A DNA stretch of 64,000 bases, taken from the NCBI GenBank assembly GCA_001972305.1, contig BDDD01002681.1, positions 62,001 to 126,000 of the forward strand. The letters run 5' to 3'. Positions 1-12,988 of the stretch are shown piece by piece. A model generated the notes under the pieces. The model saw only the letters and a list, made by a program, of their open reading frames with translations, did not search any database and had not been told where the DNA came from. Position 1 is the stretch's first letter, and each line of letters begins with the position of its first letter. Position numbers and translations under genes: made by a program. The DNA is from Cephalotus follicularis. Lineage: Eukaryota > Streptophyta > Magnoliopsida > Oxalidales > Cephalotaceae.

Positions 1-479
1 TGTTTATCTAGTGTCTCTAGATATGACTTAATCTATAATGCATTACATTGTACAGGATTTGTATTATTTTGTCTTTTATTAGAAGTTCCATATATTATAG
101 CTCCAACTATAATTAATTTGATTAGTATCATTAACATGTATCCCATTTTCTAGTTGTTCAGCATACTCTGAAACTATACCATAAATAAGTAAAATCCAAA
201 TGCAATATTGACAAAAGGGCTCTCAGCCTTGCATTATATATATAATGGATTTACATAAGTTGTTTAGAACAACCGTTCATAACAAAAGATGGGATAAGTT
301 CCTTTACATAGCTATCCGGCTATTTAATATGATACATTTCAAAATTTGTGTGAATCTCTCATTCAACACTTTTTGGATGTGTCCTTAGCATCAACAACCT
401 CTTGCTGATCTAACTTTTCTTCGCTCCTACAAAGAATCACAAATGTCAGTCTCACAATCTGAGTTCTCTACTCAAATTG
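1..479. other. AT-rich sequence downstream of C0 gag, no gene seen
   Basis: This stretch follows the C0 gag remnant (in minus-strand sense) and runs off the window. Neither strand shows recognisable retroelement protein motifs. It could be the 3' untranslated part of C0. Confidence 0.3.
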
Positions 480-1057
480 AACTTACATTTTATGTTAGAT
501 ATAGAAAATACCTAAAACTGAGGTACTTGCAGCTTGGGGCATATGGAACGTCCTACAGTCACTCCTCCAGTGGCCTAGTCTTCCACAATAAAAACAGGCA
601 TGTTTCATTACAAGCTTTTTCCATAGATCCATTTGAATGGTGTCATCTTGCACTTTATACCAGTTGTTCCAATAGGAGTAGGATTTGGCATAGTAGATAA
701 TGACCCAGACTGGTCAGAATCATGCAATTCAGTCCCCATCTTTATGCCATAAATATGCTCTAATCGATCGAGCATGTCGTACAAAGTATGTGAGTGTGAG
801 ACTTCATTAAGCAAAGGTGGTGGCATGCCATCAGTTGCTATGTTTCGAGCTAGACAATCGCCCTCCCACCATTTGACCACAATGGACTTATAGCAGTCAG
901 ATGCATCTTAAAATAGCTCTGGTGGTTTCTCAATCATAACACATGAAATGTTTAGACTTTTGAGAATTTTGCATAGAGTACGCTTCCATTCAGTAAAAAG
1001 GGGATCTTCAAGCTTAGGAGCATTCTTTGTGTGTGTTGTCATTTTTATGTCTGTCAT
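480..1057 (-). pseudogene. Copia gag-like remnant of element C0
   Basis: Degenerate nucleocapsid/capsid gene of a Ty1/Copia-type element read on the minus strand from an ATG at 1057. The layout resembles copia gag: a W/F-x2-W-x-R-x-L segment near the start, a PPELF motif, then KWWEGDCLAR and a TLYDMLDRLEHIYG block typical of the capsid domain. One in-frame stop lies near 899, and a frameshift near 610-640 is needed to reach a perfect CCHC knuckle, CFYCGRLGHWRSDC, at 555-596. The frame ends about 35 codons later, and I saw no protease, integrase or RT in the remaining 480 bases. It may be a gag-only derivative or an element with deleted pol. The family call is an inference from pattern; the zinc knuckle is clear. 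Confidence 0.6.
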
Positions 1058-3130
1058 TTTTTACTGAGTATATATCTAGAAACCTATAAGAAGAAAACAG
1101 AGAAAGAATATTAACAGATTATTCCAATAATGTTATTACCATAACCCTTGGTCCTTTGTAATTGTGGCTTATTCTCCCACTATTCTAATTGTATCCCATA
1201 CCTCCATATGGAATTCGGGAAGCACCCGCCTCCTAGTGGGGATCGGAATCTATCTCGCAATATCATGGTCCTGACTATGTCTGATAAACCATAATACCAG
1301 ATAGTTAGGCATTTAGCATCATATTTGCATTAGGGCCTCGCCCTTGAAATGCAAGATCCGATACAAGTTCAGCCTCATGACCCATACAATCCACCACTGA
1401 GTGGCTCTAATAGTATGAACTCGGTATAAGTAAGACCCATAATTATCAAAGAAATAAACCCGTTTTGATACCCGCCCGTGTGCGTGCCATTGGTATTGAA
1501 ACATGGCTAATTCCCTCCAATACTGAAGCTGAACGATAATGGTCATACGGGGGACCTCTGTTGAGTAGTAGCGGTGCTATCCTCAATATGTCCACACCCT
1601 TCAATGAAGATTATGGAAGGCCAACGATAGGACAACCTTATGTCCTACTGCTTATCGACTTATTATTTCATTTTGGAGGGATTTTGGTCTCATACACTTT
1701 TATGAATTTTAATTTTAATCATAGCCATTAATAAAATTCCATTTTATCTTCCAATCCATTTGGAAACGGCTTAGCATGCTTGGACGTGTTTGGAAAAACT
1801 TAAAATAAATTCATCCATCTCACGCATCCTAGAAAAAAATATGGCCTGATTTGGGACTTTAACTATTAAAGTAATCACGTGAGCCAAACGTGATGACTCG
1901 GTCTCCTAAGTGTGCTTTATTTAATAACTACTTTATTACATTATTTCCACCATGCATACATGGCCTTCAGATGGTCATGTATTCTTCTTCAATTCCCTCT
2001 TCAAGCTCCATTGCAAGTCTTCTTAAAATTACATCCGTAATAAAAAGAATGAAAATACAATATATTGAGAAAGAAGAGAAATAACCAAAAATATTGGATA
2101 ATAAAATATATGGCATGGGTAGCCTTATTACAGACCAAATGAATTTCATGAGTAATAAAGATAATTAAATAATATGCACGTAAGAAACCAAAAAGCTAGG
2201 TCGAGTCCCAAGTCTACTAGCATGCACAAGAAATCCAAAAAATACATTCACAATATATTTAATGAATAAACACGTTAAAATTTAATATTTAATGGCTTAC
2301 GGATTTATTTACCAACCAAAACGAGAAATCACTCCCACTAGATAAATTAAAATCTAGTCACCCTATATTTAGTTCCATACTACATTCATTGATTAATCCT
2401 TCACGTGGATTTATTTGAGTGAAAATTATGCAATTAAATATTAGACGCAACTAATATTAATATTCCTTTTTGAATAAAATAGCATAATAAGAAAGAGCTT
2501 TGTGTATTAGTGTATTAAATCTCTATCCGAACACCCTGGTATGTATGTGTCCAATCCGTACAATGTTCCCGCTAGTAACTATGCGAAGAATGCACAAAAC
2601 TGCAAAGAAAAGCTCGCCGGAAACTTGCAGGAAACTTGTCGGTAACTAACATTAATTGTGCTGGAAATTGTCAGTAAGTGTGCAAAAAAGTGTCAGTAAC
2701 TTCGCAGAAACTGCCAGAAACTGTGCAGACACCTCATGCACTCAGACTATCACTAACCAGTCCAACATTCTGTATTAGTTAACTACCAGAAAATCTCTCC
2801 TAAATAGTGCAGAAAATTTGAACAGAAACTGTTGTACAAAACCAGTTTTCAAACAGAATTTTACGACACTTTTAAACATCCGTTTAATGACCTTTTAAGG
2901 TCCGTTCGAGAACCTAAATCATACATACGGATGTTAGAATGCCCCGTGCATCATCAACACCCAATGTATTAATCTTTGGATCATCAAACTATCCAATTAA
3001 TCAGTCAATTACACAAGTTCAATCCATTGGCAAAAATGACCTAAAAATGTGACATTCCAATTCACATAATTTTGCCAATTCACTCTAGGGTTTAGGGAAC
3101 AAAATTTTGGCCAAGGTTTGGGGCACCAAG
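1058..3130 (-). mobile_element. Leader region of copia element C0
   Basis: About 2 kb of non-coding leader between the C0 gag and its PBS, continuing at 6422-6468 beyond a solo LTR. Read on the minus strand, 2500 to 1065 matches the plus-strand leader of C3 (about 59990-61205) block by block. Shared blocks include a GGCCTTCCATAAT segment, a GATTCCRATCCCCA segment and a GGGAG turn near the start. This shows that C0 and C3 belong to the same copia family in opposite orientation. A short run near 2590-2730 is rich in degenerate GCAGAAACT/GTCAGTAAC units. No coding potential is seen. Confidence 0.65.
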
Positions 3131-3969
3131 TGTAACGCCCGAGATTTTGCACAATGTAATAATTCAATTTTGTTGAAATATTATTATTGAGTTAATAAGA
3201 ATGGTTGAGTTTTCGATCTCAAAGATGCTTAAAAACCCTAAATATTGTTTGGAGGAAGAAATATGTGTGTTAAACTTGAAAACGGCACAATTTTGAGGAA
3301 AACGCATCGACGTCTTTGGAAAGAACGTCGATGCCTTTTAGAACCGAGACGCACGTTAATGCATGGGCATGCACATCGATGTAGGGTGATGACATCGACA
3401 CTTTCTCACGAAAGAGGAAAAGACATCGACGTCTAAGGAAAGACGTCAACGCCTTTTAAAAGAATGTCTGTCACGTTACGAACTGACAGAGTAACGTGCA
3501 TAGGGAAGGATTTAGGATCCATGCAGACGCCTTGAGGCACGGGAAGGAGACGTGTTGATCATGCACAATGGATTCCTGACCTGCATGACCGAAGATGGGT
3601 GATGTAGGTAACAAGGTTTACCATGCATGGAACCTGCAAAGGAAAATAGGAGAAGAAAAACAAAGGAAAAATGCAGAGTTTTGGGAAAGAGGGAGAGAAC
3701 ACAAGAGTGCCCATTGAATGCAAGAAGAAAGAGGTTGGGGGAGCCACCTGCATAAAAACAACCCCTCCCCACCTCTCTCTCTCATTTAAAACACCAAAAG
3801 AAAGCGAGAGGAGGAAACCAGTGAGTAAGAGCCACCATTGTCAAACTTGTTGGAGCTAGTGACTCGGAGCTCGTGGGTAGCAGCTGCTAAGAGGATCTTG
3901 GAGCTGTTGTGGCCAGGGCCTGGGAACTCAAAGAGGTGGACTTACAAGGTTTCTAACTTGAAACCTGAG

Positions 3970-5972
3970 GTAGGGGAATTATATGTACATTTTTTAGTTC
4001 AAAGTTAATGTGTTGCCATGAATGAAATGCATCAATTGCATGCTTGTTGCGACTTGAAGTAAATGTTTGGTTGATGATATGAACATCTGTTGGTGTAGAC
4101 TATGTATGCATGTTGATTTCTGGGTGAATCCCATGCTTGATTGTATGTGTATATGGGTTGGATATCCCTGGTTATGGATAAAATGAGAGAGACAGTGATC
4201 TGGGCTCTTAAATGCTTTTGTGATAAGCATCGATGTCTTTATGCGATAAGGCAATAGACGTCGATGTCTTAGTTAAGCGTCGATGTCTATTTCAAATATT
4301 TGCAGAACTGCAATGTTTCTTTGGACTTTATGGATTACTGGTGGATTGATGGTCTGGTTATATGCATGGACGACCTGTGGTGCGTGTTACGCCATAAGTG
4401 GTGTATCTGGGAAGTGTATGCACGAATGGAGGAAGAATTCCTCCTTGGAAATGGAGATTGGAAGAAGTGATACCGGCTGGTACCACTTAGACATCGACGT
4501 CTATGGAAGGCATCGACGTCTTTGGTTGCCATGCATCAGGTCTTGTACATAACGCAAGGACGTGTTAAGGTTCCTACCTTAAACGTCGATGCGTTGTGAT
4601 GAACGTCTACGTCTAAGAGTTTTGGGTTCGTAGGCGTCGATGCCTACAGAAAAAACGTCGACGCGATCGTACTGTTTCAAGCTGTAACTTTGGGAATGGA
4701 CCTCGACGCTTTTGGGGCAATGGACATTGACGTGTTTTGGAAAGACGTCGACGTCTTTCCTCCTGGGTTGTATAGTTTGACCCATTTTGGACCCGTTAGC
4801 TCCGGAACGATTCTAGAAGTGACCCTAGGCATGTTTGAGCATATGGTTGCATTTAATACTGCTGTGATTTGCTTTGTTGTAATACTGCATGATTTCTTAA
4901 ATGTTTTAGATTTGAGAAATATGTATATGATATTGTGTGGAAATATATATATATATCCTAATAAGGACTGTACAAATGATTTCAAGAGTTTGAAATTATG
5001 TATACTGAAATAAGCAATTTCAAAGGATTAAATACCGTGCAAAGACTAGTTGTACATTTGAACAAATGTAATATTGACAAGTATTTTATACATAATAAAT
5101 TACTTTGAAAATGGATTATGACGGAAATGAATATTTTCCAAAAAGGATTGCGAAACGGTTTCACATAATTAAAATTATGTTATACGGACGTGAGTATTTT
5201 TAAAGGATCGGAGTATATTTTTAAAATGTACGGTTTTCAAGTATTTTATGATACACTAAACTACTTGAAAAGGATTGAAAAGGGTTCTTATATATTGAAT
5301 GAAATATATATATATGTTCCAAGATTTTATACTTATAAATTTCTTGAGATGGACTGTGAAATTATGATAACTACTAAAACTCTGTTGGGTGAGTAGCTAA
5401 AACGGCAAACTACGTTTAGAAGGACTGATGCCATTGGGATGTTTGATTGCAATTATTTCTTATATGTTAATTACTTGTGATGGCTTGTTTGGGTTACTAA
5501 ACCCGGTTGGGTAAGTAGCCAGGAATTCCACTACTGAGCTCTGTTGGGAAGCAGTTGGAAGTTCCGTATACGGTAGCCACTAAGCTCTGTTGGGCAAGTA
5601 GCTAGGGTTTCCCATGAAATGGTTACTGAGCTCTGTTGGGCAAGTAGCTAGGGACTCCCATCTGGTTACTAAGCACTGTTGTGCAAGTAGCCGGTTGTTG
5701 AGCCTGGGCGTCAGCAACTTTGATCTGGCTTGAAGGGTCCTTAGTGACCTGATCGTTGTATTTGGCACCTTTGGGGATAATTTCGTACTTGTACTATTGT
5801 GACCTCGGGTGATACCTGCTTGTGGATAGATATATATTATGATAATGTATATCCTGTGTTATTTATGTACTGCATCATGAATGCATTCATATCATGTCAT
5901 TCATTACTTGATCCCAAAATATATTATATACTTAGCCGAGTGAGGACAAAGGCTAACCCCCTACTATTTCAG
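3970..5972 (+). other. Intron-like segment inside the solo LTR
   Basis: Donor context CTGAG|GTAGGGGAAT at 3970. Acceptor context GGCTAACCCCCTACTATTTCAG ends at 5972, with a CTAAC branch-point-like motif about 20 nt upstream of the AG. The same pair occurs in the LTR at 36087-38651 and in both G2 LTRs. Splicing is inferred, not shown. Confidence 0.45.
5380..5705 (+). repeat. Degenerate tandem array inside the solo LTR
   Basis: Four to five diverged units of roughly 50-70 bp, each carrying a core like CTCTGTTGGGCAAGTAGC followed by TAGGG and a GGTTACTGAG/GGTTACTAAG segment. The array lies in the intron-like part of the LTR and shows no coding potential. Confidence 0.6.
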
Positions 5973-6468
5973 ATTGACGGAGACAGTCGGACCAGTGCGG
6001 TTAAGGCTATTTTGGGGGCTGCTACTTGAAGGTTGTTTAAGCTGATTATGTATTATGATAATCCTTCTCATGTTGGAGAGGATGATGTTTTGTACTTGTT
6101 CAATTTGGATAATTTGTATTTGGGTTTTGAACAATGTTCTGGGTTGAATTATTAATGCGAACTTCTTTTGGGAGTTATTTATGATTTAATGAAGGATAAA
6201 TTCACGCTCCGTTTAGCGAGCAATTAACAATGATGTTGTATTATTGTAACACGTAGTATGGGATGCGTGTTACATTGTTAGTTCGGCTTATATTTAAAGG
6301 CTTCCGCAACTGATATATCTGTTTATAAGTTTTAAATTTATCGTAAAATTGGATAAGCCGGATTATTTATGTTAATTGCTACCTGTTATATGTCGTTTGG
6401 AAAACTGGGTGTGACACCAAGATAAGCCATTAGACATTAAATTAAGGTCCAATTGAAGCTAATTAGAG

Positions 6469-6480
6469 TCTCTGATACCA
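6469..6480 (-). promoter_or_regulatory. Primer binding site of C0 (tRNA-iMet type)
   Basis: The minus strand reads TGGTATCAGAGA two bases after the LTR end. This is the usual PBS of plant copia and gypsy elements, complementary to the 3' end of initiator methionine tRNA. It fixes C0 as minus-strand, with its LTR on the right. Confidence 0.75.
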
Positions 6481-6482
6481 CT

Positions 6483-8531
6483 TGTTGGAAAGGCTCGAAA
6501 GGCATTGATGTAATTTTGGCATGTAAGGGTTTAGGGTTTTATTTTAAAATTTTTGGTTTCTCAAAGCCTCCACACATTGAAATTTCCTTAAACCCTAGGT
6601 CCAAGATTACTTCAATAATGCCAAGGATGACTAATGTAACTATCAATTGAACCATTATCACATTTCAAGCAAGATTAGAGTTTGGGTTATGCTAGGGATT
6701 CTTTAACCCTAGCTTCGGGTTCCCCAATTTTAGGGTTAACATTTGTACATCTAAACCCTATCTCTATGGCCATAAAACACGAACATGAAGCACCCAAACC
6801 CTAAGGGTTTTTTAGAGTTCCAATCAAGGAACACATGGGCTTGGTTAGGGAACAAAAAACCCTAGCCAAATCCGAACATTACATGCCCCAAAAACAATCA
6901 TACAAAGAGAGAAAGTTTAGTTCCATTACCAAACGTCTTTCACTCCTTCCTTCAAGTGCTCCCTCTGCACTTTGATCCAAGCTTTGCTCCTTCACCAAAG
7001 TTGATGTTCAAGCCCTTAGCATGAACATATATGAAAGCTAAAGTGTTTAACCTATTCTAGAGGTCATAACATGTAAAGATAGAATCAAGGTGAAACTATC
7101 TCCACCTGTTATGACTATGGATGGTAATAGAAGGTTATTATGTTCTTCTTTTCTTCAAAGAGCACCAAGCTCTTGGTGTGACCAAGAATGGAGCACACAC
7201 TCACGGTAAAGAAGGAGAAGAAAAGAGAAAGAGAGAACTTGCTATTCTATTTGTGAAACCCGTTGGTTTCCCTTTAGTTGGATGTGCTAGCCTTTTGCTT
7301 ATATGTTAAGTAAGAATATATTATTAAAATGAATTCTGACATGTGCCCATTTAACACATGACAAATGGCCAACCTTTTGTCTCCTTTTCTTGGCCTCCAA
7401 GCGGTCCCCCACATGCCAAATTAATCCCACAAATTCGGCCAAAGCAAGGGAGAAAAGAGAAAAGTCAAAATGCATTACACAAATGCATATTATAATCACC
7501 TTCGAATAGTCAAATATTTTAGGCTACTAAAATTGTGCATTCTTGGAGCATTTTGGCCGGCCATATATTGGGCAATTCCCATTCCCAATTTTGGCACAAA
7601 ATGGGATATAAAATCCCATGCCCAATAAGCCTACAAGTATACAAATTCTCTCCACCATTAGATGCATAAATGCACCTATCGGGTAGAACAAATTACCCTT
7701 TGCTCGGAACGAATCCATTATGGCGATACATGAAATGATTTTAGCAAATGAAGTGTTCACTAGCAAAGTAACATCTCCCAGATGTTAGTCTCTCACCAAA
7801 TGACTTGTGTCCCACACATGTCAACCTGTTCCATAATCAAGCAGGACCCGAAAGTCTGGATGAGTTCCGGTACCACGATATGCTTCCCAAAAATCCCATG
7901 ATTCTGGTATGACCATCCTGATAGTCTTAAAACTATCCTATGGCCCCGGTGTGATCTCCAATCACCCTCGGATTTGTGTACACCACATCTATCGTTAGTT
8001 AGCCAGATGATCTAGTACTTTATCATTGTGTTCAACTTATGTGTCGCGTATCCCTCATCATGCTTAACTCCGATCGTAGCCTAGGGTTTGGATTACTGTC
8101 AACCCTAGGTAAAGCCACGATAACTATAAATCCATGAACATATTAAGACTCTCGAGAGACTCCCAATGAAACTTGGTTTCAATCTCTCTAAGTGCCTGGC
8201 CAAGACCTCAAGTCTTAATCATCATAGATATTATAGAGCTGATCACCATCAATACAGGTGTGATGATTCTCTATTGCAAGCCTGCCCATACATCTCAGTG
8301 CAGCTTCCACTAGACCCAAAGAAAACCCTTTTGCCAGCACGTGGCTAGTGCTGGGGAAGGCGGAAACCAAAGCCATGCAGTTATCACACAACGCATGCAG
8401 CTGCTTAAGTCTAAGGATACAATGCGAGTATTAAAGTACCCACTAGTCACCTTTGACTAAACACTACCGAAACAATAGGAACCCTATAGACAAAAGTATT
8501 GACTATCCAAATAGGTATCCTATGTTGGGTC
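6483..8531 (-). mobile_element. 5' LTR of copia C0, inner part
   Basis: The LTR starts TGTTGG next to the PBS (in minus sense it ends CCAACA) and is interrupted at 8532 by another LTR. It is AT-rich and non-coding. It resumes at 11030. The combined length of about 2.4 kb is long for copia. The outer end cannot be fixed because the second LTR lies outside the window. Confidence 0.55.
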
Positions 8532-9299
8532 TGTAGCGCCCCCGACCCGAGTTCACTTTATGCTCAAAGCGAGCCTCAAGGATGCGGTGCGTTACGTGGG
8601 GTGAACCATTGGCCATCAAATCGTTTAATCATTTAACGATATGTGACATCGTTAACCATTCAAAGATATTACTTAAATTGTATTCGATAAACTCATAACT
8701 TCCAAATATGCTTAGAATTATCATTGGTCATCTTTATCATAAACTTCACAGGATACCTTTACAGTCTTTAACACCAGCTTTTAGAATTATCATAATTCTC
8801 ACTTGAAAACTTTAAACATAATGACGATAATTTCTAACAGCGATTCATAACAGCGGAAATACTACATCACACTCAATAACTTGATATCTTCAAATATCAT
8901 TATTTCATAAAAATTTTCATACTCCTAACAATTTACGGCGGAATTATAAGCCTCAAATATATTCTATAACTCTCAACACCAATTTCTAAACAACATCATT
9001 GTATCAAAAAATTATAATTATAGCATTTATTTCTATACATTTGCATCTACTCGTCGTCTGTCACAGTGGAAAACATAGACTTGTCATAACAGCGTTATAC
9101 AGCGGAAACATAAACTCGTTACGTCAAAAGTAGTTGATACATAACCTACTTTCTTTCCAAAACTTCATTTACGAACTTTCTCTAAAGCTCGCAATTCCAC
9201 CTCCGATCATATCCTGGAAAACATTTTATTTGGAAACAAAAACATTGCAAGGAATGAGCTCAAATAGCCCAATAAGAATCATAGTTATAAAAACATTTT

Positions 9300-9570
9300 C
9301 GAAATTCCTTTTTGAAAATATTGGCATATAATATAGCCATACTTTTGAAAACATCGTTAAAATCCTTTTTGAAAACATTTCAAAAATCCTTTGGAAAAAC
9401 ATTTCGAAAATCCCTTTTAGAAAACATTTCGAAAATCCTTTTTTGAAAACATTTCGAAAATCCTCTTTTGAAAAACATCGTAAAAATACTTTTTGAAAAC
9501 ATTTCAAAAATCCTTTTGAAAAACATTTTGAAAATCATTTTCTTTTCAAAATCACATTCTTTTCTGTTCA
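9300..9570. repeat. Tandem repeat, GAAAACATTTCGAAAATCC-type units
   Basis: About nine degenerate copies of a roughly 24-30 bp unit with the core GAAAACATTTCGAAAATCC. Diverged relatives (TTGTAAAACATTTGAAAAC) recur at 9838-9990. Reading frames through it encode only repetitive Phe/Lys-rich peptide and are not treated as genes. Confidence 0.75.
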
Positions 9571-9837
9571 TATCTCATGAAACAGAACATTTCGTAAATA
9601 ACTGAGGGGTCATAAAAACATAAAACAGACCCAATTGAACCAGTCACCGGGGTAGGGTGCACATCCCCGATCACCAACTTACATCACATGCATTTCCGTG
9701 AGCACTCCCCACTCATAACATTAATCTTTTACTAGATTAATCCTCCCTGGATCGCAATCCAGTAGTTGTTCATTTCAGTTCGTTGCATTTTCTCATTTTG
9801 TGAAAACATTTCTTAATACTTCGAGTGATCAGCTCAA

Positions 9838-9990
9838 AGCATTAATAAAACAATTTTGTAAAACATTTGAAAACATTTTGAAAAACATTTGGAAAACCTT
9901 TTGAAAACAATTTTTGTAAAACATCTGAAAAACTAATTTTAAAACATTTTTGTAAAACATTTTGAAAACATTTGTAAAACTGAATTTAAA
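9838..9990. repeat. Second AT-rich tandem array in the same LTR
   Basis: Five to six diverged units with the core TTTTGTAAAACATTTGAAAAC, related to the array at 9300-9570. Confidence 0.6.
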
Positions 9991-11029
9991 ACATTTTTGT
10001 AAATTAATAATAACTATAATTTTCAAGAAAATACTTTAAAATAAGTAGTATAAAATACTTTGGTAAAAGTATAGAATTTTCGTAAAATACTTTGGTATAA
10101 AAATAGCATTTTTCCTCATCTCCATAAAATACTTTAGAAAGGTGATTAGGAATCCTTACCTTGCTTTATTCTCCTTCTTTCTTCTTTTATACCAATTTCA
10201 GCAGAACTATCCTTCTCTATACAAAAATAATTTTTATACTATAATTCCCATACTTTTCTCTTTTCTCCTATCTCTCTTTCTTCCTCTCTTTCTTTCTCTC
10301 TAGACTCTTTCTCTTCTTTCTCTCCCTCTCTTCTTCTTTTTTCTTTCTGTCGAATGCACTGAGAATGGAGCAGTATTTATACGGAGTCTACAGCCGCCTT
10401 CGTTTTGTCGTTTTCTGCATCAAGTCGACACGTGTCCTCTTCTTTCGTCCGTTGCTTGACACGCGTCCTTTTTCTTAAAGCGTCAGAGGTTAAGTGCTAA
10501 GTGTCGCCGCTTAGGTCCTAGACTGCTGCCACTTTGTCCTCTAAGCACTGCCTGTTGATGCGTAACAAAGGAAAAATAACGCTTGAAAGCGTCGCCGCTT
10601 TCTCCATTACACTATAACAAACTGTCGACGCTTTAATTCACAAATTCGGTGCCCACAAAAGAAGCCAAACTGTCGATGCCTTGAATAGGAATGTTGATGC
10701 TTTATGGCAAACTGTCGACGCTTTAAAATAGGCAGTCGACACCTTCAACGTTCCAAGACGCGTAAACATGCTTACAGCACACAGTACAACTCCTAAAACA
10801 ACCATATAATAATGAATTCAACAAATTTCCATCCCAAAACAAATAGCTAAAATTAAATTCTCTTCCGGGGGCGCTGCCCTCGAGCTGTCCGCTCACCGGG
10901 GAGCGGAACCCCCGAATCCCCCCAAGCGTTAGGGTCATATTATAGGTCCCTTGTAGCATTTGCTAATCTCAACAACAGAAATCATATTTCCATAAATAAT
11001 GTCTCTAATGAAAATTTCTGGTCATTACA

Positions 11030-11407
11030 AGGTTTGTTCCGTGTCATGCTCTCAGCACGCACCCGCATCAGCTTTAGGGTAAACCCAAGTGGCAACAAGA
11101 TGATCCATCCGCCACTAAACCCGGGAGCAAGCATAATACGGCAAGTCTTTGAGGTTCATAAATTGCCCTTATGAGAGTGAACCTATGACTTGGAACATTT
11201 GTCATAAGGGAGTAAGGATCTCATTCTCACAACCTCTTAGGCATGAGATAATCAACCAATCCAATTCAACGGTTTGGGATAATACATATAGCAAGATGCC
11301 AATCTATAATAAAATATGCACGTTGAACATTAATGGAATGTGTAACATATGTCTCAAACATATGCTTGCATCCACCTCGTGGATTGCAGGGACACCCTAA
11401 TCTAACA
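11030..11407 (-). mobile_element. 5' LTR of copia C0, outer part
   Basis: Continues the C0 LTR beyond the inserted solo LTR and stops where homology to the G1 LTR begins (ACAAGGCCTT at 11408). No gene is seen. Assignment to C0 rests on continuity only. Confidence 0.4.
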
Positions 11408-12521
11408 ACAAGGCCTTAGGGAAGCTTCCTATGGAATCCATTTGGAAAGAAGATCATTTCGGTTGAAAACCATAAAATTTGGCTAAACAAGACAGGGGCT
11501 TTAAGCGTTGACGCGTAAAGTTTAGGCGTCGACGCCTAAAGTCTGAGCGTTGACGCTTTGCGCTAGGCGTCGATGTCTAAGGCATAATTCCTTGAGCGTC
11601 AACGCTTGCGCTGAGCGTCAACTGCTAGTAACACATAAGGCATCAACGCTTACCAAAGGCGTCGACGCTTATGTCCCCTTTCCCTTATAGCGTTAACATG
11701 CTGCACAGAATAGCACACCAACACAAAGGCACCTAGGCGTTGATGCTTAAGTCGAAAACGTCGATGCCCTGGGCACTCAGGAACACGTCAACGCGCACAA
11801 AGAACACGTTGACGCCCTGGGCTGCTGTCAAGTGTAAAAATCACCTAAAATCCTGCAAAATCCCTATAAACCGTTTTTAATTCAAATCAAAGGAAGCTAC
11901 AAGCTACCACCATCAAAAGAAAATTAAAAACAGCTTAAAACCCTTTAAAACCATGTCCATAACCCTTAGATTAAGAGAAAAGTAGAAAGTGCTCAAACCT
12001 CCCTTTTAATCCATTTGTAACCATGTTAATTACCCTAGTCAATCCATCTAGCTTATATGCAACTATCCATAACCATAAAACCATGCAAATCCATCCATAT
12101 AAGGAGATCGGAGCATAAGTATAACCTACCTTAATCAGCCGAGAACGGAGAATAGGCTGCTTGAATCCGTTCTCTCGTCAGGTTCTATATGCTGCCACGA
12201 CTCCAACGACTGCTTGTTTGCTTGATTTTGCCCACACTCTCTCTAACTCACTCTCTCTCTCTAGCTCTCTAAAGGAAATGAGAAGTGTATTGAGAATGAA
12301 CTGAACCACATATATATAGGAATATGCTCCCTTAGGCGAAAATCTCACAAACAGCGGTCAGGTTCTACAGAACCTCCCCTACCCATAAATAGGCATAAAA
12401 GTGGAAAATAGTATATATAATATACATTCCATGCCATCCATCAATACAATATTTTACAATACCATATAAATACAAGCAAAATACATTCAAATCCGTACAC
12501 ATAAAATATTTCGGGCTCACA
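11408..12521 (-). mobile_element. Truncated 3' LTR of G1
   Basis: Matches 58736-59871 along its length, from ACAAGGCCTT to a CGGGCTCACA end next to the polypurine tract. It carries a dense cluster of GCGTCGACGCC-type palindromes at 11505-11820, a donor-like AAG|GTAGGTTATAC on the minus strand near 12130 and CT-rich sequence near 12235-12275. The outer part, about 1.5 kb, is missing. Confidence 0.8.
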
Positions 12522-12534
12522 TCCTCCCCTTTTT
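12522..12534 (-). promoter_or_regulatory. Polypurine tract of G1
   Basis: The minus strand reads AAAAAGGGGAGGA directly before the TGTGAGCCCG start of the 3' LTR, the expected plus-strand primer for reverse transcription. Confidence 0.75.
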
Positions 12535-12566
12535 AGAGAAATCTCATCTCGAGATTCCCTAGGATT

Positions 12567-12983
12567 AAAACAAATGAGGATACAGAGCTCTCATGTCACC
12601 CTCACGCTCCTATGTCGCTTCCTCGAGCCCATGATATTGCCATAAACCTTAACCAAAGCAATCTCCTTGTTCCGTAGTTGTTTGACTCGGCGGTTAAGAT
12701 TCTGAACAGGCCTCTCCTCAAAACTCATATCCATCCATAGCTCCAATGGTTCATACTGCAACACATGTGAAGGATCTGGGTGATACTTCCTCAGCATCGA
12801 CACATGAAACACATTATGCAATTCAGATAGGTTGGGAGGTAAGGCAAGTCTATAAGCGACTATACCAACCCTCTCAAGGATCTCAAAAGGTCCTATAAAC
12901 AGTGGAGCTAACTTCCTTTTCTTCCCGAATCTCATAATTCCTTTAGTCAGAAAGACTTTAAGGAAAACATGATCGCCCACCAA
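12567..12983 (-). pseudogene. G1 integrase C-terminus and chromodomain
   Basis: C-terminal end of G1 pol. The first half carries the GPFEILERVG and HNVFHVSMLRKY motifs of the GPY/F module. The second half contains VKQLRNKEIALVKV, the start of the Tekay-type chromodomain. A one-base shift then breaks the frame; in the neighbouring frame a LWQYHGLEEAT...EREGDMRALYPHLF-like end can be read, with the expected Trp replaced by TAG, ending at a stop at 12567. The chromodomain targets integration to modified chromatin in this lineage. The gene is inactive. Confidence 0.8.
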
Positions 12984-12988
12984 GAACT

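Larger units (their letters stand above)
3131..6416 (+). mobile_element. Solo LTR, Tekay-like gypsy family (perfect TSD ccaag)
   Basis: A 3.3-kb LTR beginning TGTAACGCCC and ending GGGTGTGACA, flanked on both sides by the 5-bp duplication ccaag (3126-3130 and 6417-6421). There is no second copy and no internal region, so it is a solo LTR. It sits in the C0 leader. It contains TCGA-core palindromes at about 3307-3450 and 4229-4770, a CT-rich stretch near 3775, an intron-like segment (3970-5972) and an array of degenerate units with a TGTTGGGCAAGTAGC core near 5380-5700. Layout and termini resemble the other long gypsy LTRs in the window. Confidence 0.88.
8532..11029 (-). mobile_element. Solo LTR of a gypsy-type element in the C0 LTR
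   Basis: Runs from TGTAGCGCCCCCGACCC to GGTCATTACA, 2.5 kb, with TG...CA ends. In minus sense it starts TGTAATGACC and ends in a GGGGGCGCTACA block, like the other gypsy LTRs here. The flanks gggtc and aggtt differ by two transitions, consistent with a decayed TSD. It contains A/T-rich tandem repeats (9300-9570, 9838-9990), an AAG|GTAAGG donor-like site on the minus strand near 10158, CT-rich promoter-like sequence (10240-10350) and a cluster of GTCGACGCTT-type palindromes (about 10480-10740). Confidence 0.65.

Noticed and set aside
1319-1546. 75-codon frame on the minus strand in the C0 leader
   Set aside because: The homologous C3 leader does not keep the frame, and no motif is recognised.
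9226-9571. Phe/Lys-rich open frames on the minus strand
   Set aside because: They are translations of an AT-rich tandem repeat in a solo LTR.
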